The notes: a model not told the origin generated them from the letters alone. Counted from the first letter of the stretch, positions 1-9,037 are shown. The stretch: DNA of 19,622 bases from CAZJYI01 sp964550025 (GCA_964550025.1 CAZJYI010000188.1:1-19622); one strand, 5' to 3'. A program made the numbers and translations.

Positions 1-161
1 GTCTGGATGAAGTAGCTGATGTTGGACATGCTGTTCCAACGCAGCCGAGTCCGGTCTCCGCCCGGACGCTCGATGTCAACCCGCGGCGCCGCGTGTGACA
101 GCACTACCAGGACCGTCCCGGTCGCGGCCAGCAGGGCCGCCTTGTAGACTATTCTCCTCAT
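1..161 (-). CDS. 5' fragment of an exported protein (truncated by window edge)
   Basis: Only the first 53 codons are present; the gene continues past the left edge. The ATG at 161 is preceded by a GAGAGGTG ribosome binding site 5 to 7 bases upstream. The protein starts with a clear signal peptide: MRRIVYK, then a hydrophobic stretch rich in A, L and V, with likely cleavage after LSHA at about residue 24. The mature start reads APRVDIERPGGDR and then LRWNSMSNISYFIQ. That last stretch resembles the 'W-x-S...Y-x-V/I-x' strand of the C-terminal modules in the neighbouring genes (compare VTWKSEASRVYGIEW in the gene ending at 16053), so a related beta-sandwich is plausible. The gene has its own promoter (241-269) carrying the palindrome also found at the operon promoter near 18390. 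The function cannot be told from this fragment. Confidence 0.8.
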   Translation of the reverse strand, partial: MRRIVYKAALLAATGTVLVVLSHAAPRVDIERPGGDRTRLRWNSMSNISYFIQ

Positions 162-214
162 TCCGCACCTCTCGATCATGCATCAGGCGGGAACCCCATT
201 CGCGCGCCGGATAT

Positions 215-239
215 TAATGCCACTTTCTTGGTCGCATTA
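215..239. repeat. Short inverted repeat over the predicted transcription start
   Basis: TAATGC (215-220) and GCATTA (234-239) form a perfect 6-bp inverted repeat with a 13-base loop. It lies directly downstream of the -10 for the gene at 161 and covers the predicted start site. It may be a second operator half-site pair, an RNA hairpin at the 5' end, or chance. Confidence 0.3.
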
Positions 240-240
240 G

Positions 241-269
241 AGACTATCACCGTGTGACACGCTCGTCAA
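241..269 (-). promoter_or_regulatory. Sigma70-type promoter for the gene starting at 161
   Basis: On the minus strand a -35 TTGACG (264-269) and a -10 TAGTCT (241-246) are separated by exactly 17 bases. The spacer holds the palindrome listed separately. The predicted transcription start is near 233, giving a leader of about 70 bases before the ATG at 161. The -35 matches 5 of 6 consensus bases. The -10 matches at the key T, A and T positions. Confidence 0.6.
245..259. promoter_or_regulatory. Candidate operator palindrome, copy 1
   Basis: The plus strand reads TATCACCGTGTGACA, a near-perfect dyad (TATCAC-CGT-GTGACA). It matches 14 of 15 bases of the reverse complement of the perfect palindrome at 18391-18405. 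It fills the promoter spacer and its end forms the first two bases of the -10. A repressor bound here would block RNA polymerase. The regulator is unknown and not encoded in the window. Confidence 0.55.
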
Positions 270-273
270 GTGC

Positions 274-310
274 AAGAAACAAGAGAATCCCGGGGGGAAG
301 GGATGGATTC
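274..310 (-). terminator. Weak candidate terminator after the giant gene
   Basis: On the minus strand GAATCC (310-305) pairs with GGATTC (290-285), a 6-bp stem with a 14-base C-rich loop, followed by the T-rich run TCTTGTTTCTT. It starts at the stop codon of the 2878-aa gene and lies just before the next promoter, a sensible place. The stem is short and the U tract is interrupted, so this is a weak call. Confidence 0.3.
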
Positions 311-3300
311 AAAAACGTCGCGGGTCGGCGGGCAGGTCCACCTGTAAGCGGTAGAAAGGTCCTCTGGGCGGTACGTTCGTGTCCTGCAGCATATCCGTGC
401 CGCCCGTACCCAACCGAGGCCCAGCGCCGGGAACGTCGCTCCAGGCTCCGATCAGCAAGTTGCTGCGACCGGCTACGGTGTACCGGCGGTTGGCGGATGA
501 CTCGAAGTAGACCGCGGCCGGGGAACTGCCCGCCTGCCCCCCGCCACCGGGTGGGGCGGGCCGGTTGCTGATCGCCGCGATGCGGAACCAGTCGTCGCTG
601 TCGAGTATCCCCGTGTCGGCCACGCGTTCCGCGTAGTCGCTGGCGCCGTCGCCGTCGCTGTCCACTGCCGAGCTCGCGAACTCGTAGGCGCCCATATCGG
701 CGACGGCACTGCCGTTGGCGTCGCCGTCGAGCGGACGCGGAGTGCCTTCAAGATCGCCAGCGGTCCCAAGGGTCGTTCCCGAGTCGATGCACGGCGAACC
801 GGACTGGAGATGGTAGTCACCTCCGCCGATAAAGAGTGGGGCGTTCGTGATGTTGCCGCTCACGCCGTTGGAGAGGTCGGGACTGCAGGTATGGACGGCA
901 CTGCCCGACTCGATGTTATGAGGCGGGGAAAGCGTGGCACTGTTGCCGGACACGATGCAGTTGGTCAGCCTCGCGCCGTAGCACCCGCCGGCGGATTCTC
1001 CCGCCTCGTTGCCCGCCAACGTGCAATGGGTCAATGTGCCGCGGTAGCTGCCGCCGCCGATGCCGCCCGCATTGCCGACGACCAGGCAATTGTCCAGCGT
1101 GCTCCAATAGCTCCCGCCGCCGTCCTCGCCCGCGTTGTTGCCCTTGATGATACAGTGGGTCAGCGTGCCCTTGTAGCTGCCGCCTGCGGAAACGTGTGCC
1201 GAATTACTGACAACCGTACAGTGGCTCAGCACGCTTTCGTAGCTGCCGCCGCCCTGGGAGTCGGGTGCCAGGGCCGAATTGCTGTCGAGGGTGCAGTGGG
1301 TCAACGTGCCGCGATAGCTGCCGCCGCCGTACTCGGCCCGGTTGGCCCGCAGGATACAGTTGGTCACCAGCGGCGCCGTGTTGTCGCAGTAGACGCCGCC
1401 GCCATACATGTACTCGCTGTAGCTGCCGCCCCCGGTGATGGTAAAGCCCTCGAGGACGCAGGCGCTGCCGCCGAGGTGGAAACAACTGCGCTCATCCTCG
1501 AGCCCGTTCAGATCCCGGCCGTCGACCACGGTGACGTCGGGGCCGTTGACGCTGCGGACGGCAATGGGCCTGGCCACCGTGAGCCGGGTGATCGGGAAAT
1601 ACGTGCCGTTGGTCACCAGCACCGTGTCGCTGTCTCCCGCTGCGGTGACGGCATCCTGGATGAAGGTCGCCGCGCCGGCCCAGTTGGTGTAGGGCCAGTC
1701 GTTGCCGCCGTCGGGCGAGACATAGTGCATCGGCGAGGCCCCCGTGAATTCGGCGACCGATTCGTAGCATCCGATGTCTACCGCCGCTCCGATGATGCGC
1801 GTGCGTCCGTCGAGGTCGCCGGCGCCGGCCATCCAGGCCTGGTTCGTTCCCGCGTCGATGCAGGGCGAGCCGGCTTCGAGGCGGTAGTTCCCGGATCCCA
1901 GGAAGAACGGGTCCTCGGTGAAGCAGTTCTCGCGCACGTCGCCGGGGGTCACGGGGTTGGCGGTGGCGGGGTTGCCGTAGATGATGCAGTTGCGATGGGT
2001 GCCGCCATAAACCACGTTGACCCCGCCACCCTCGTCGCCGGCTCTGTTATCGGAAAGGGTGCAGTTTTCCAGCAGGCCTGCGCTATAGGTCTGGCACCCG
2101 CCGCCGTCGTCCGCGGCGGAGTTGCCGACCAGGAGGGTGTTGACCATTCGCCCGTAATTGACCACGGCCCCCCCACCGTCAATCTCACTGTGGTTACCGC
2201 GGATGATACACCCGTACAGCTCGCCGCCGTGGTGCAGGTCCGCGCCGCCGCCGAAAACATTCGCGGAGCAGCCAACAATGACGCAGTTGCTCACGGTGCC
2301 GCCATGTCTCAGCAGGACTCCCCCGCCGCCACGGTTCAGATTGAATTCGCCGGTGACCAGCGTATGCCCGTTGGTCAGCGTGAAGCCGTCGAGCACGGCC
2401 CCGTCGACCAGGTGAACGCAACGCATCGCCGCCGGGCCGTTGCCGCTTGGGGCATGCGGGTCGGCCTCGCCGACGATGAAGGTCGTTTCCGGTCCGTCGG
2501 CCGAGCGCAGCGCGATGGGCTTGTCGATCATCACGCGGTTCATCAGGCCGTAGCCGGGGGTTTCCGCGCCGCCCGAGGTGTAGGTGCCGGCAGCCACGAG
2601 CACGGTGTCGTCGCTTGCCGTGGAGTCGACCGCGTCCTGAATCACCGTCGCTGCGTCCGCCCAGTTGGTGTAGGGCCAGACGTTGCCTCCGCCGGGGGAG
2701 ACATAGTGGAAGGGCGACACGCCGCTATGCACGCCGAACAACTCGTAGGCACCCATGTCGACCGTGCCCTCGAAGATGCGCGGGTTGCCGTCGAGGTCCG
2801 TTCTGTCCGCCATCCAGGTCTCGTTGGTGCCGGCATTGATGCAGGGACTGCGCGAAGAGAGGCGGAAATCGCCACGGGCGGGATTGGAAAATGCCGGAGC
2901 GTTGGTGATGTTGCTGCTATCCGTCAGATCGTTCGTCGGCGTCGTGCAGCAATGGTCCACCAGGAAACTGCCATAGTCTATCCCGTACCAATCGGGGTGC
3001 AGCCCCGCGGTATTGTCGTAGATAATCGTATTGATAACGCTGCGGGGACGGTCATCATCGTATCTATTATAGGTGACACCGCCGCCCCGGTGTGTTGCCG
3101 AGTTGCCGGCGACGGTGCAGCTATCCACATGTCCACCGTTGTGAAGGTAAACGCCGCCACCGTTGTTATCGGCCAGATTGCCGGTAATCAGGCAACCCCG
3201 CACCGTCCCGCGGTCCTCGATATTCACTCCACCGCCATATCCGTAAGAAAAGCTCCTGTTGCTGGCGATGTTGCTGACGATCCTGCAGTTCTCCGCGAGA

Positions 3301-6300
3301 CCGCCATAGTCGAGACTCACCCCGCCGCCGCCGGCATAGGGGCCATCTGCGTCCGCTGTATTCCCTTCAATCAGACAACCGTACACGGATCCCAACTGCC
3401 GTATGTGCACTCCGCCGCCCTTTGCGCCCGCCCAGTTGTTGCGGAAAGTGCACCGTTCGACCGTGCCGCCGCGGTAAAGGTGAATCCCGCCTCCGGATCG
3501 GTACGGACCGGTGCGGTTGCCCAGGATTTCGCAATCCACGATCCTCCCGCCGTAGTTTCCGTATGCCCCGCCGCCGCCATAGTTCGCCGAACAACCCGTT
3601 ATCACGCAGTTGGTTACCGTGGAACCTGGATCCAGGTAGGCGCCGCCGCCGTATCTCGATCCTGTCACCACACCGTTGGTCAGCGTGAACCCGCTTAATA
3701 CGGCGCCCGAGGCGTCCAGGTATACGCAGCGAATGTTGTTGGTGTCGCCCACGATGCTTGTATGCTCCGGTCCGCGGAGGCTCTTGAGCGTAACCGCCTG
3801 CGGAATCCGCACGCGGCTGCCGCCCGGCGCCCCGCCCGTGTCGTACACGCCGTCTTCCACGAACACCGTGTCCCCGGGCGCCGCCGCATCAACGGCATCT
3901 TGGATGACACGGGCCGCCGTCGCCCAGTTGGTGTAGGGATAGGCAGCCGTTCCGCTCGTGGACACGTAGTGCGTGGGCGAGTCGCCGGCGTGCCAAATGC
4001 CGCGCGTGAGGGTCACGTTGTCGCTCGCAACATCACCGGCGTAGTTCGAACCGAACACGCTGATCACGTTCCGGCCCATGTCGAGGGGAATACCGGATAT
4101 CGTCCAGGGGGATGCCGCGGCCAGGGTCCCGTTCGCCCCGTTGAGCGCATTGGTCCACCACATGGTACCTTCGACTTCCACACTGTTGGTTCCCTCAATG
4201 GTATAGGTCGTGATTTCCTGTCCGGGTGTGCCGTCCTCGGTCGTGATGTCGACGTACGGTGGGGCGACGACGATCGTCACCCGGGCGGTGGCCAGTCCCG
4301 AAACGAAACCCTCCTCGTTGCGCACCCGGTAGGTGAAGAAGTCCTGTGAGGCGACCTTGGCATCGACGGAATAGCGGACGACGTTCGCGTTGACGACCGT
4401 TGCCGTGCCGTGGACGGGCTGATCGACAATCTCGAACGACAGGGCCCAATCCAAACCGTTGCTGCTCGACCCGACCTCGTCGCTCCCAACCAGGTAACCG
4501 GTGCCGGGGTAGCCTTCGACCATGGTCCAATGTACTCCCGCGTCGGATGCGAGCCATGCCGTGCCTGCCATGTTCGCCAGCGTGCCGTGATGCGTGCCGG
4601 TCGCGTCCGCGGCGGTGGCGCCCGAGCCGTCGTTGAGCTTGTAGTAGGCTACCAGGTTCGAGTAGGACGGGTGCGTCGGGTCCACCTCACGGTAGGTCCA
4701 ATTCGTGATCACGTTGGCGGAAAGCGCCGTGCTCCAGATGCGTACCTCGTCCATCTTTCCGTCAAGGTAGCGTCCGCCGTAGTCGCTGCCCAGCCGGATG
4801 GGGTCGGTGTTGGCTCGGACCGTGAAACTCGAACTGGAAACGGGCACTTCAGATCCATCCACGTAGAGCTTGCGCGTCCCGCCATCGTTGACCCCTGCCA
4901 CGTGGTACCACCTGTCTGCTTCCAGTCCCAGGCCGCTGGTTTTCCGTCCATCGAAATCGAGCTCCGTGTCCCACAACCGCAGGAGATAGCCGTTGGCGCC
5001 GGCCCTGTGGTACTTGCCGATCAGCCCGCGCAGGCTGCCGAAACTATCGGCCTTGAACCAGCACTCCAACGTGTAATCGACCGTCAGGTCCAGCTCATCG
5101 TGGTCCGCGATCAGCACATGATCGTCAGCCCCGTCGAACTCCAGCGCCGTGCCGAACCCCGCCGTCGGGGGAGGCAAGGTCGTGACTACCCTCGTCAGGC
5201 CGTACCTTACACCTTGCGAGTTCCGCGCGTAGGCGCGAATGTAATACGTCGTTGAAGGGGTGAGCCCGGTCAGCTCGCTCGCAAACGTACCGGTTCCGCT
5301 CCCGTCCGTGGTTCGGTCGTCATCGATTGTCGGCGAGCCGCTGGTGTTCCAGACACAGCCCCTCAACAGGACGGGGGATTCCCCCTGCTCCGTGATGACG
5401 CCGCCGCAGGTGGCGGAGCTTGCGGCGAGCTCGGTCACGTTGGTGGTGAAGACGACGGGACGGCCGCTCTTCGATGCTTCACCCGTTTTGCCGTAGGCGC
5501 CGACATTTGCGCGCGCGCCGTTCGGCGGAGGCTCCATATCAGAGTCCCGTGCCGGATCGGCACGATCGATACAGGGGCTGCTGATAGAGTAGAGGACCCA
5601 GTTCCCGAGGTCTGCATTCCAGGTTCCCGACTCGGACCTGAGATGATAGTCGCCGAATCCGGCATCCACGAAGAGAGGATCTTCCTCGAAACACCCCGCA
5701 CCGTCCGGCAATCCGTCGACCGGCGCCGTGCAGGTATACGTGAAAGAGATGTCTGACCCGACACAGTGCCAATTGGGTCCCGACGCCCCCGCCGTGTTTC
5801 CCCAGGCAACGCTGTTCCGCACGGTGCCACCGTCGTGACAGGCGATCCCGCCCCCGTTGCCGCCGGCTGAATTACCCGTGACCGTACAGAAGTCGAGCCT
5901 GCCGCCGTCACGACAGTAGGCGCCCGCACCATCGGCGTCGGCTGAATTGCCGGAGACGATGCAGTTGGAGACGCTGCCGCCGCGATCTATAAGCAGCCCG
6001 CCCCCACTCCGCGCCGTCCAATCGCCATTTGTGCCGGTGTGTCCGCCCGTGAGGGTGAACCCGGCCAGGACCGCACCGTTGGTGAGATACACGCACCGCA
6101 TGGCCGTCTCGCCAACAATGTGAGTATACGTGGCCCCGTTGACACTGTGCAGGGCGACGGCGCGACTCAGCGCCACGCGGTTGCTCGTGCCGTAGACCTC
6201 CGCGCCGCCGGAGACGTACGTGCCGTTGGTCACCAGCACCGTGTCGCCGGCGGAAGCCGCGTCGACGGCCGCCTGGATGGTCGTCGCCGCCGAGGCCCAA

Positions 6301-8945
6301 TTGGTGTATGGCCAGACGGGCGCGCCGTTCGTCGACACGTAGTGAATGGGGGAATCCCCCCCGTGTTCGCTGATGCGCGTGAGCGTGACGCTGTCGCCGG
6401 AAACAGTGTCCCACACGTTTGTGCCGTAGACGTAAATCTCGTTCTCGCCCCATGCCAGCTCGATGGATGGGATCGACCAGGACGGCGACGCTGACAGAAA
6501 GCCACCCGCACCGGTCGCCGTATTCGTCCACCACATGGTTCCCACAACATGTGCGTTGTTCGATCCGCCAACGGTGAACGTAGCCGTCTCGCCAAACACA
6601 TCCTGGTCGGCATTTGAAATGTACACCTCAGGCCGCATGGCATCCTCGTACGCCCCCATGTCCACCACGCCATCCCAGAGCCGTGGCGCACCTCGCAGGT
6701 CGGTCGACTCCGCCATCCATACCTGGTTCGTGCCCGCATCGGTGCAGGGCGAATCGGCCGCAAGACGGAAGTCGTCCGTCTCAGGCGACAGGAAGCGCGG
6801 ATCGTCGGCTATGCAACCCTTGTCGCCGCTCCCTCCGGGAATGCTGCCCGGCATGCAGCAGAACGCCACGTGGCGGGAGCGCAGACTTATCCACTCCGGG
6901 GTGCCGCCATCGGCCGTATTGCCTGCAATAATGCAGTTGCGCAGGAAGACGTCGGACAACGAGTTCTCGCAGACGAATCCGCCGCCGTCCACGCCCGCAT
7001 GGTTCCTGGTGATCGTGCAGTTCTCGAATGTTCCCGAATAATGACCATAGATGCCGCCGCCATAGCCATTCGGGCAATCGTTCCCGTAGACTAGACAGTT
7101 TCGGACAGTACCGCCATGGAACGTATAGATGCCTCCGCCGTTGTAGCCGTGGCAATCCCGCACGGTAGTGTGGGTGAGCGTTCCACCATAGTATAGAAAT
7201 GCGCCGGCGGCGCCGGCGCTTGACCAGCATTCCGTGATGATGCAATTGGACACCACGCATTGCGGACGAATCATCGCTCCGCCGCCATGCCGGTTGTCGT
7301 GATCCCATGAGCCGTGGTACGTCGTCTGCGTGAAACCGTTCGTCAACGTGAAGCCACTGACCCGGGCGCCAAGCTCGACCCGGAGACAGCGGATCGCTGT
7401 TGCCCCGTTCCCGCCGTTGGTGTGCGGAGCTCCGACGATGAGAGTGACTTCGGGACCGTTCACACTGCGAATATCGACGGCCCTGGAAACGGCAACGCGA
7501 CTGCGCCCGTGCGTGCCCTGGTCTTTGACGCCCGCGTCATACACACCGTTGGTCACCAGTACCGTGTCGTTGCTCGCCGCGGCGTCGACGGCATCCTGGA
7601 TGACGCGGGCCGCCGTCGCCCAGTTGGTGTAGGGCCACGCCGGGGCCGGGCTGTTGGTCCATACATAGTGAACGGGGGAATCGCCGCCGTGCAGCGGTTC
7701 CCGTGTCACCGTTACGCCGTCGGATACCACCTCGCCCGCATGGTTCGTACCGGAAACCGTGATGACGTTCTCGCCAAAATCCAGGGGGACGCCGGGGATG
7801 GTCCAGGGCGAGGCCGCCGCCAGTGTCCCGTTGGCGTCGTTCGCGGCGTTCGTCCACCACATCGTCCCCACGATGTATGGGTTGTTGGTGCCCTGCACCG
7901 CTATGGCCGCGGTTTCGGAGGCCACCGTCGCGGAGTCCACGGGATTCGTGACAACGAGGACTCCGGCCCTGGCAACAACCGTCACCGATACCGTCTGCAC
8001 GTTCGACAGGTTGTCGAGTCCGTCACGGACGCGATAGGCAAACGCGTCCTCCCCCGCCACACCCGATTGCGCCGTGTACCGGAACACGTTGTCCACGGTC
8101 ACCGTCGCCGTACCCAGGACGGCCGCCTCAACGATTTCGAAAGAGATTGCCCAGTCCGTGCCGTCGCTGCTCGCCCCGTCGGCGTCATTGCCGATCAATT
8201 GGCCGCCGACCGCCTCTCCCTCGTAAAGAGAGTAGGCGCCCGAAATGTCCGACGCGCTCCACCCCGTCCCGGCCATGTTCTCCAGTGTGCCGGAGTGGGT
8301 GCCGGTCACGTCGGTCGCAGTGGTGCCCGAGCCGTCGTTGAGCTTGTAGTAGGCTACCAGGTTTGAGTAGGACGGGTGCGTCGGATCTACCTCCCGGTGG
8401 GTCCAATTCGTGATCACGTTGGCGGAAAGCGCCGCGCTCCAGATGCGTACCTCGTCCATCTTTCCGTCAAGGTAGCGTCCGCCGTAGTCGCTGCCCAGCC
8501 GGATGGGGTCGGTGTTGGCTCGGACCGTGAAACTCGAACTGGAAACGGGCACTTCAGATCCATCCACGTAGAGCTTGCGCGTCCCGCCATCGTTGACCCC
8601 TGCCACGTGGTACCACCTGTCTGCTTCCAGTCCCAGGCCGCTGGTTTTCCGTCCATCGAAATCGAGCTCCGTGTCCCACAACCGCAGGAGATAGCCGTTG
8701 GCGCCGGCCCTGTGGTACTTGCCGATCAGCCCGCGCAGGCTGCCGAAACTATCGGCCTTGAACCAGCACTCCAACGTGTAATCGACCGTCAGGTCCAGCT
8801 CATCGTGGTCCGCGATCAGCACATGATCGTCAGCCCCGTCGAACTCCAGCGCCGTGCCGAACCCCGCCACCGGATCGGCACCCCGGCTGGCCACCACCCC
8901 GCACATTAAACTCACACATGCCAGCAACCACGTACCACGCCCCAT
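309..8945 (-). CDS. Giant secreted protein: two LamG and five right-handed beta-helix modules
   Basis: 2878 residues. The ATG at 8945 has a strong GGGAGG site 7 to 8 bases upstream. A signal peptide (MGRGTWLLACVSLMCGVVASRG) leads into LamG 1 at about residues 27-230, a cadherin-like module to about 330, an Ig-like module with GTMWWTN near 363, and beta-helix 1 from about 425. A second Ig-like module (about 800) precedes beta-helix 2 (about 867), then an FN3-like module (about 1162-1258), LamG 2 (1261-1442), cadherin-like, Ig-like (about 1594), and beta-helices 3, 4 and 5 (from about 1659, 2080 and 2407). Each helix opens with HYV...PYTNW...IQDAV or a close variant and ends with DMGAYE or a variant, as in choice-of-anchor Q proteins. 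DSDGDG calcium loops (about 2762) and an FYRLQVDLP tail close it. Coils show GGG and CxxxGN motifs as in chlamydial Pmp proteins, but no outer-membrane barrel is present. Likely a surface adhesin or polymer-binding protein; ligand unknown. Confidence 0.93.
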   Translation of the reverse strand: MGRGTWLLACVSLMCGVVASRGADPVAGFGTALEFDGADDHVLIADHDELDLTVDYTLECWFKADSFGSLRGLIGKYHRAGANGYLLRLWDTELDFDGRKTSGLGLEADRWYHVAGVNDGGTRKLYVDGSEVPVSSSSFTVRANTDPIRLGSDYGGRYLDGKMDEVRIWSAALSANVITNWTHREVDPTHPSYSNLVAYYKLNDGSGTTATDVTGTHSGTLENMAGTGWSASDISGAYSLYEGEAVGGQLIGNDADGASSDGTDWAISFEIVEAAVLGTATVTVDNVFRYTAQSGVAGEDAFAYRVRDGLDNLSNVQTVSVTVVARAGVLVVTNPVDSATVASETAAIAVQGTNNPYIVGTMWWTNAANDANGTLAAASPWTIPGVPLDFGENVITVSGTNHAGEVVSDGVTVTREPLHGGDSPVHYVWTNSPAPAWPYTNWATAARVIQDAVDAAASNDTVLVTNGVYDAGVKDQGTHGRSRVAVSRAVDIRSVNGPEVTLIVGAPHTNGGNGATAIRCLRVELGARVSGFTLTNGFTQTTYHGSWDHDNRHGGGAMIRPQCVVSNCIITECWSSAGAAGAFLYYGGTLTHTTVRDCHGYNGGGIYTFHGGTVRNCLVYGNDCPNGYGGGIYGHYSGTFENCTITRNHAGVDGGGFVCENSLSDVFLRNCIIAGNTADGGTPEWISLRSRHVAFCCMPGSIPGGSGDKGCIADDPRFLSPETDDFRLAADSPCTDAGTNQVWMAESTDLRGAPRLWDGVVDMGAYEDAMRPEVYISNADQDVFGETATFTVGGSNNAHVVGTMWWTNTATGAGGFLSASPSWSIPSIELAWGENEIYVYGTNVWDTVSGDSVTLTRISEHGGDSPIHYVSTNGAPVWPYTNWASAATTIQAAVDAASAGDTVLVTNGTYVSGGAEVYGTSNRVALSRAVALHSVNGATYTHIVGETAMRCVYLTNGAVLAGFTLTGGHTGTNGDWTARSGGGLLIDRGGSVSNCIVSGNSADADGAGAYCRDGGRLDFCTVTGNSAGGNGGGIACHDGGTVRNSVAWGNTAGASGPNWHCVGSDISFTYTCTAPVDGLPDGAGCFEEDPLFVDAGFGDYHLRSESGTWNADLGNWVLYSISSPCIDRADPARDSDMEPPPNGARANVGAYGKTGEASKSGRPVVFTTNVTELAASSATCGGVITEQGESPVLLRGCVWNTSGSPTIDDDRTTDGSGTGTFASELTGLTPSTTYYIRAYARNSQGVRYGLTRVVTTLPPPTAGFGTALEFDGADDHVLIADHDELDLTVDYTLECWFKADSFGSLRGLIGKYHRAGANGYLLRLWDTELDFDGRKTSGLGLEADRWYHVAGVNDGGTRKLYVDGSEVPVSSSSFTVRANTDPIRLGSDYGGRYLDGKMDEVRIWSTALSANVITNWTYREVDPTHPSYSNLVAYYKLNDGSGATAADATGTHHGTLANMAGTAWLASDAGVHWTMVEGYPGTGYLVGSDEVGSSSNGLDWALSFEIVDQPVHGTATVVNANVVRYSVDAKVASQDFFTYRVRNEEGFVSGLATARVTIVVAPPYVDITTEDGTPGQEITTYTIEGTNSVEVEGTMWWTNALNGANGTLAAASPWTISGIPLDMGRNVISVFGSNYAGDVASDNVTLTRGIWHAGDSPTHYVSTSGTAAYPYTNWATAARVIQDAVDAAAPGDTVFVEDGVYDTGGAPGGSRVRIPQAVTLKSLRGPEHTSIVGDTNNIRCVYLDASGAVLSGFTLTNGVVTGSRYGGGAYLDPGSTVTNCVITGCSANYGGGGAYGNYGGRIVDCEILGNRTGPYRSGGGIHLYRGGTVERCTFRNNWAGAKGGGVHIRQLGSVYGCLIEGNTADADGPYAGGGGVSLDYGGLAENCRIVSNIASNRSFSYGYGGGVNIEDRGTVRGCLITGNLADNNGGGVYLHNGGHVDSCTVAGNSATHRGGGVTYNRYDDDRPRSVINTIIYDNTAGLHPDWYGIDYGSFLVDHCCTTPTNDLTDSSNITNAPAFSNPARGDFRLSSRSPCINAGTNETWMADRTDLDGNPRIFEGTVDMGAYELFGVHSGVSPFHYVSPGGGNVWPYTNWADAATVIQDAVDSTASDDTVLVAAGTYTSGGAETPGYGLMNRVMIDKPIALRSADGPETTFIVGEADPHAPSGNGPAAMRCVHLVDGAVLDGFTLTNGHTLVTGEFNLNRGGGGVLLRHGGTVSNCVIVGCSANVFGGGADLHHGGELYGCIIRGNHSEIDGGGAVVNYGRMVNTLLVGNSAADDGGGCQTYSAGLLENCTLSDNRAGDEGGGVNVVYGGTHRNCIIYGNPATANPVTPGDVRENCFTEDPFFLGSGNYRLEAGSPCIDAGTNQAWMAGAGDLDGRTRIIGAAVDIGCYESVAEFTGASPMHYVSPDGGNDWPYTNWAGAATFIQDAVTAAGDSDTVLVTNGTYFPITRLTVARPIAVRSVNGPDVTVVDGRDLNGLEDERSCFHLGGSACVLEGFTITGGGSYSEYMYGGGVYCDNTAPLVTNCILRANRAEYGGGSYRGTLTHCTLDSNSALAPDSQGGGSYESVLSHCTVVSNSAHVSAGGSYKGTLTHCIIKGNNAGEDGGGSYWSTLDNCLVVGNAGGIGGGSYRGTLTHCTLAGNEAGESAGGCYGARLTNCIVSGNSATLSPPHNIESGSAVHTCSPDLSNGVSGNITNAPLFIGGGDYHLQSGSPCIDSGTTLGTAGDLEGTPRPLDGDANGSAVADMGAYEFASSAVDSDGDGASDYAERVADTGILDSDDWFRIAAISNRPAPPGGGGQAGSSPAAVYFESSANRRYTVAGRSNLLIGAWSDVPGAGPRLGTGGTDMLQDTNVPPRGPFYRLQVDLPADPRRF
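1681..7637 (-). repeat. Dispersed 17-bp repeats marking five beta-helix modules
   Basis: The plus-strand sequence CAGTTGGTGTAGGGCCA, which encodes the end of the (P)YTNW motif on the minus strand, occurs at 1681-1697, 2662-2678 and 7621-7637. Degenerate copies occur at 3925-3939 (shorter) and 6298-6314 (CAATTGGTGTATGGCCA). Each marks the start of one beta-helix module of the giant protein. These come from protein module duplication and are not a CRISPR or mobile repeat. Confidence 0.85.
4621..5163 (-). repeat. Intragenic direct repeat, LamG copy 2
   Basis: This segment aligns without gaps to 8326-8868 at a constant offset of 3705 bases (a multiple of 3). I count 6 mismatches in 543 bases, all between 4621 and 4730; 4731-5163 (433 bases) is identical to 8436-8868. 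It encodes the N-terminal and main part of a LamG/concanavalin-like fold. Confidence 0.95.
8326..8868 (-). repeat. Intragenic direct repeat, LamG copy 1
   Basis: Partner of 4621-5163. It codes for the LamG module right after the signal peptide. The identity stops abruptly at the coding start of the module (8868), where copy 1 joins the signal-peptide region and copy 2 joins the FN3-like linker. Confidence 0.95.
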
Positions 8946-9037
8946 CGTATTCCCTCCCTTCGAAGAAGCATCAAACCACTCGCTCGCATCATTCGTTCCG
9001 CACTGGGCAAACTATGCAGACGTCCGTACTCTCGCGA

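Noticed and set aside
900..1400. Regularly spaced GCCGCCGCC-rich repeats that could suggest a CRISPR or VNTR
   Set aside because: They encode the GGG turns of successive beta-helix coils. Repeat units vary in length and sequence, and the reading frame is intact.
810..3698. 962-codon open frame on the plus strand opposite the giant gene
   Set aside because: It lies wholly inside the beta-helix coding region. Its product is alanine/valine-rich low-complexity sequence with no recognisable domain or signal peptide. The minus-strand frame has clear modules throughout. Long antisense frames are expected in GC-rich genes.
4708..4717. Palindrome CGTGATCACG in the LamG repeat (also at 8413-8422)
   Set aside because: It lies in coding sequence, is explained by the N-V-I-T-N codons, and is shared only because the whole segment is duplicated. 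It is not the promoter palindrome.
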